From: Hyphomicrobiales bacterium
GTDB taxonomy: Bacteria; Pseudomonadota; Alphaproteobacteria; Rhizobiales; Aestuariivirgaceae
NCBI GenBank assembly: GCA_026996935.1
Contig: JALWJW010000444.1
Location: 1-9,045 of the forward strand
Reading direction: 5' to 3'
DNA: 9,045 bases
Every line of letters begins with the position of its first letter. Within the stretch, counting starts at the first letter, position 1. Both the position numbers and the translations under genes were made by a program. Under the pieces are notes generated by a model, which saw only the letters and a list, made by a program, of their open reading frames with translations, was not told the DNA's origin and made no database searches. Shown piece by piece: positions 6,285 to 9,045 of this stretch.

Positions 6285-7436
6285 ATGGCAATTATCCTGG
6301 AAATTGAAGATCTAAAAAAACTGGCCCAGAAAAGAACGCCAAAAATGTTTTTTGACTATGCTGATTCTGGTTCTTGGACACAAAGCACCTATGAAGCAAA
6401 TGAAAGGGATTTCAAAAAAATAAAGCTGCGCCAGCGCGTTGCCGTGGATATGACCAATCGCACCCTTGCCACTAAAATGATAGGTCAGGATGTATCTATG
6501 CCCGTCGCCTTGGCCCCCGTTGGCCTCACCGGTATGCAACACGCAGACGGGGAAATCAAAGCAGCCCAAGCTGCGCAAGAATTTGGCGTGCCCTTTACAT
6601 TGTCCACCATGTCTGTCTGCTCGATTGAAGATGTAAAGGCGCATACAAAAAAGCCATTCTGGTTTCAGATTTACGTTATGCGCGATAAGGAGTTTGCTGG
6701 CAATTTAATTGACCGAGCCAAGGCAGCGGGTTGTTCTGCGCTCGTCCTTACGCTTGATTTGCAGATACTTGGTCAGCGTCATAAAGATTTACGCAATCAG
6801 CTTTCAACTCCACCCAAAACCACGCCAAAACATTTATGGCAGATGGCAACGCGCCCGCGCTGGTGTTTAGGCATGGCAGGCACCCGTCGCCACACCTTCC
6901 GCAATATCGTTGGCCATGCAAAGGGTGTTGAAGATTTAAGTTCGCTATCAGCTTGGACTGCTGAACAATTTGACCCAAAATTGAACTGGGATGACATTGA
7001 ATGGATTAAAAAACGCTGGGGCGGGCCGCTGATTTTAAAAGGCATTCTGGATGTTGAAGATGCCAAACGTTCAATTGATACAGGCGCTGATGCTATCATC
7101 ATTTCAAATCACGGCGGGCGACAGCTTGATGGGGCGCCTTCTTCAATTGCGGTTTTGGCAGATATTGTTGATGCCGTTGGCGATAAGATTGAGGTTCATA
7201 TGGATGGCGGCATTCGCTCTGGCCAGGATGTTCTTAAAGCCAAATGTATTGGAGCAAAAGGCGTTTATATAGGCCGCCCATATGTTTATGGCCTTGCAGC
7301 CCAGGGCAAAAAAGGCGTTGCCAAAGCGCTCGATATTATTCGTTATGAGCTGGACCTGACCATGGCACTGTGCGGTGAACGAGATGTTAATAATCTTGAT
7401 CGTACAAACCTGTATAAATTTACCAATGAGTTTTAG
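6285..7436 (+). CDS. lldD: FMN-dependent alpha-hydroxy-acid dehydrogenase (L-lactate dehydrogenase-like)
   Basis: This flavoprotein oxidises a 2-hydroxy acid, most likely L-lactate to pyruvate, passing electrons to quinone or another carrier. It has 383 residues and one FMN-dependent TIM-barrel domain of the LldD/glycolate oxidase/flavocytochrome b2 family. Visible active-site elements are Tyr25 in FFDYADSG, Tyr130 in WFQIYV, Arg165 in LGQRHKD, Lys252 in LILKGI, and the catalytic His276 with Arg279 in SNHGGRQLDG. DGGIRSGQD (307-315) and IGRP (329-332) complete the phosphate-binding site. The usual Pro of the D-x-P-x-x-G-x-R signature is Gln here (DLQILGQR), a variant I recall from alphaproteobacterial LldD-like proteins. 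The start at 6285 is chosen because GAGG lies upstream at proper spacing; the ATG at 6273 has no ribosome site. It opens a plus-strand operon, with the next gene three bases downstream. Substrate could also be glycolate or another 2-hydroxy acid, since sequence alone does not separate these well. Confidence 0.88.
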   Translation: MAIILEIEDLKKLAQKRTPKMFFDYADSGSWTQSTYEANERDFKKIKLRQRVAVDMTNRTLATKMIGQDVSMPVALAPVGLTGMQHADGEIKAAQAAQEFGVPFTLSTMSVCSIEDVKAHTKKPFWFQIYVMRDKEFAGNLIDRAKAAGCSALVLTLDLQILGQRHKDLRNQLSTPPKTTPKHLWQMATRPRWCLGMAGTRRHTFRNIVGHAKGVEDLSSLSAWTAEQFDPKLNWDDIEWIKKRWGGPLILKGILDVEDAKRSIDTGADAIIISNHGGRQLDGAPSSIAVLADIVDAVGDKIEVHMDGGIRSGQDVLKAKCIGAKGVYIGRPYVYGLAAQGKKGVAKALDIIRYELDLTMALCGERDVNNLDRTNLYKFTNEF

Positions 7437-7439
7437 TTT

Positions 7440-7847
7440 ATGACAAAAATCAAATCCGCCCTGCAAATGGTCGATGAAGCCAATGCGGTTATTGAATGCA
7501 TTGATGTGAAACAGGCCAAAAAGCTGGTCGACGATGATGGCGTGTTATTTGTTGATATCCGCGATATTCGCGAGCTGTGGCGCCAAGGAACAATTCCTGG
7601 TGCCTTAAGTGCGCCGCGCGGCATGTTAGAGTTTTGGATGGATCCGACATGCAAATACTTCAAACAAGACTTTGCTGCCGATCGAAAACTGGTGTTCTTT
7701 TGTGCTTCGGCCTGGCGCTCTGCTTTAGCGGTTAAAGGGTTGCAAGAGATGGGGTTCGATCATATCGCTCATTTAACGGGTGGGTTTTCAGCCTGGAAAC
7801 AGGCAGGCTTGGAAATTGAAAAAGTTGAACCCAAAAAGAAGAAATAA
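7440..7847 (+). CDS. Single-domain rhodanese-like protein
   Basis: This is a probable sulfurtransferase or sulfane-sulfur carrier: family members take sulfur onto an active-site cysteine and pass it to an acceptor. It has 135 residues and one rhodanese domain covering roughly 20-126. VLFVDIRDIRELWRQGTIPGA (35-55) is the conserved first half. The active loop CASAWRS holds Cys88 and Arg93 in the expected C-x4-R-S pattern, and LTGGFSAWKQAG (112-123) is the typical C-terminal element. There is no signal peptide, so it is cytoplasmic. It ends in a lysine run (PKKKK). It starts three bases after the preceding stop with only a weak GAG in the previous gene's end, suggesting translational coupling. 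An SQR-like flavoprotein gene two positions downstream makes a sulfur role plausible, but many single-domain rhodaneses have no known substrate. Confidence 0.9.
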   Translation: MTKIKSALQMVDEANAVIECIDVKQAKKLVDDDGVLFVDIRDIRELWRQGTIPGALSAPRGMLEFWMDPTCKYFKQDFAADRKLVFFCASAWRSALAVKGLQEMGFDHIAHLTGGFSAWKQAGLEIEKVEPKKKK

Positions 7848-7871
7848 GAACATTTAAAAAAGGTAGATAAA

Positions 7872-8717
7872 ATGAAACTTTTGCGTTTCGGACCACAAGG
7901 CAGTGAAAAACCGGGATTGCTCGATAAAAATGGCAATATTCGAGATTTATCAAGTGTCATTGACGACATTACGCCAGAAATTCTAGCGCCTAAATCATTG
8001 GCAAAACTGGCCAAAATAAAAGTCAAAACCTTACCGATTGTAAATGGTCATAACCGCATCGGTGTTCCTTATACGGGGATGCAAAAATTTGTTGGCGTTG
8101 GCTTGAATTATACTGACCACGCTGAGGAAATCGGCCTTGATTTACCTGAAGAACCCATTTTATTCACCAAACACCTTAGCTGTATTTCTGGCCCTTACGA
8201 TGATGTGGTGTTGCCAAAGCGGGCAAAAATGACTGATTGGGAAGTTGAGCTTGGCTTTGTTATTGGCACCAAAGCCAAGAATGTTTCTAAAAAGGAAGCA
8301 ATGAAATATGTGGCGGGTTACTGTCTCGTCAATGATATTTCAGAACGCTCTTTCCAACTTGAACAGGGCGGCCAATGGGTGAAAGGCAAATCAGCAGATA
8401 CGTTTGGACCGATTGGTCCTTATTTCGTTACCGCAGATGAAATTCCAAAGGTACAGCGCTTGCACCTGTTCATGGAATTGAACAACGAAATCATGCAGGA
8501 CGGCAACACGAAAAACATGATTTTCCCTGTGGCCCATCTGGTTTCATACATTTCAAAATTCTTCACATTGTTGCCAGGCGACATCGTTTGCACAGGCACA
8601 CCAGCCGGCGTTGGAGCGGGCAAAAAGCCACAAATATTCTTAAAGTCTGGTGATATCATGCGCTTGGGCATAGATGGCCTTGGCGAACAGATGCAAAAAG
8701 TTACCCGCGAAAAGTAG
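7872..8717 (+). CDS. Fumarylacetoacetate hydrolase (FAH) family protein
   Basis: This is a metal-dependent enzyme of the FAH superfamily, which includes fumarylacetoacetases, acylpyruvases, 2-oxo-hept-3-ene-dioate isomerase/hydratases, oxaloacetate decarboxylases and proteins often labelled ureidoglycolate lyase. It has 281 residues. A short N-terminal domain is followed by the catalytic domain opening with VGVGLNYTDHAEE (74-86). The metal ligands are Glu124 and Glu126 in DWEVELGFVIG and Asp155 in CLVNDISER. KGKSADTFGPIGPY (171-184) and PGDIVCTGTPAGVG (235-248) are strong family signatures. A ribosome site AGGTAG lies upstream of the ATG, 24 bases after the rhodanese stop. The exact substrate cannot be set from sequence. 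Its place behind an LldD-like gene suggests 2-oxo-acid chemistry, for example an acylpyruvase or oxaloacetate decarboxylase activity, but that is inference. Confidence 0.92.
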   Translation: MKLLRFGPQGSEKPGLLDKNGNIRDLSSVIDDITPEILAPKSLAKLAKIKVKTLPIVNGHNRIGVPYTGMQKFVGVGLNYTDHAEEIGLDLPEEPILFTKHLSCISGPYDDVVLPKRAKMTDWEVELGFVIGTKAKNVSKKEAMKYVAGYCLVNDISERSFQLEQGGQWVKGKSADTFGPIGPYFVTADEIPKVQRLHLFMELNNEIMQDGNTKNMIFPVAHLVSYISKFFTLLPGDIVCTGTPAGVGAGKKPQIFLKSGDIMRLGIDGLGEQMQKVTREK

Positions 8718-8767
8718 CAATTAGTGTATAGACATGTTCATTCAATAATTTTCAAATGAGAATAAGC

Positions 8768-9045
8768 ATGTCTAAACGCATTACTATAATAGGAACTGGC
8801 TTTGCTGGCCTTGCAGCGGCTGAAAAGTATCGCAAGCTTGACCCAAGCGCTGAAATCACCATGATCGGTAAGGCGCAGGAATTTGTATACCTGCCCAGCC
8901 TTATCTGGATTCCCTCTGGTAAGCGAAAAGGCAGCGACATTGTTGTGCCGCTTGCCCCGTTTTTCAAACGTCGCAATATCAAATTCCATCAGGGCGCTGC
9001 AACAGGTGTTGAAGATGGTGGCCGCACTGTAATCACTGAAAATGG
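8768..9045 (+). CDS. FAD/NAD(P)-dependent oxidoreductase, sulfide:quinone oxidoreductase-like (5' part only)
   Basis: This is the start of a two-dinucleotide-binding-domain flavoprotein, with 92 codons visible before the window ends. MSKRITIIGTGFAGLAAAEK carries the GxGxxG Rossmann motif for FAD at the extreme N terminus. AEITMIG forms the second strand. EFVYLPSLIWIPSGKRK resembles the proline-rich segment found in sulfide:quinone oxidoreductases and type II NADH dehydrogenase relatives. There is no signal peptide; such proteins sit on the cytoplasmic membrane face. The redox cysteines that would confirm SQR are not in the visible part. GAGAA six bases before the ATG is a reasonable ribosome site. 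It follows the FAH gene by 50 bases on the same strand, so it probably shares the operon. A sulfur role is supported only by this similarity and the nearby rhodanese; an NDH-2-like enzyme or other quinone reductase is possible. Confidence 0.75.
   Translation, partial: MSKRITIIGTGFAGLAAAEKYRKLDPSAEITMIGKAQEFVYLPSLIWIPSGKRKGSDIVVPLAPFFKRRNIKFHQGAATGVEDGGRTVITEN

Noticed and set aside
6312..6644. 110-codon minus-strand frame within the LldD-like gene
   Set aside because: It is antisense to a conserved flavoprotein and has no recognisable features.
8738..8989. Minus-strand frames over the SQR-like gene start
   Set aside because: The plus strand encodes a clear FAD Rossmann motif; the reverse frames are shadows.
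1..9045. CRISPR array, insertion sequence, tRNA or rRNA
   Set aside because: I saw no regularly spaced direct repeats, transposase frame, terminal inverted repeats or tRNA-like cloverleaf; the window is almost fully covered by metabolic genes.

Overview
The window reads as a bacterial chromosomal segment, most likely from an alphaproteobacterium of moderate, slightly AT-leaning base composition. The clues are a GlcDEF glycolate dehydrogenase, a periplasmic class I cytochrome c of the c2/c550 kind and an LldD-type flavoprotein with the Rhodobacterales-like motif variant LTLDLQILGQRHKD. The taxonomic call is inference from protein flavour; there is no rRNA or other marker. Coding density is high, all genes look intact, and I see no mobile element, tRNA, rRNA or CRISPR.

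Left half (1-5571), all on the minus strand: a glycolate-utilisation operon transcribed glcD -> glcE -> glcF -> glcB. GlcD (FAD subunit), GlcE (second FAD-fold subunit) and GlcF (iron-sulfur subunit) together oxidise glycolate to glyoxylate. Malate synthase G (GlcB, cut by the left edge) condenses the glyoxylate with acetyl-CoA to give malate. glcD-glcE-glcF are packed with gaps of 12 bases or fewer; glcB follows after an 89-base gap that holds a perfect 16-bp palindrome. Compared with E. coli glcDEFGBA, glcG is missing between glcF and glcB. No glcC-type regulator or permease lies in the window.

Middle (5572-6284): a 197-base divergent intergenic region with another perfect 16-bp palindrome separates glcD from a plus-strand gene for a small, very lysine-rich, secreted cytochrome c. 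That gene ends in two consecutive hairpins, the second a textbook intrinsic terminator, so it is probably monocistronic.

Right half (6285-9045), all on the plus strand: a probable operon of an FMN-dependent alpha-hydroxy-acid (L-lactate-like) dehydrogenase, a single-domain rhodanese, a fumarylacetoacetate-hydrolase-family enzyme and the start of an FAD/NAD(P) flavoprotein resembling sulfide:quinone oxidoreductase (cut by the right edge). The first three are 3 and 24 bases apart.

Overall theme: two different 2-hydroxy-acid dehydrogenase systems (glycolate and probably lactate) flank a soluble periplasmic electron carrier. The right-hand operon adds an unexpected pairing of sulfur-handling-type proteins (rhodanese, SQR-like) with carbon-acid catabolism. 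Nothing here is clearly a novel system. The best leads are the two palindromes, the possible electron-transfer role of the cytochrome, and the mixed lactate/sulfur-like operon.
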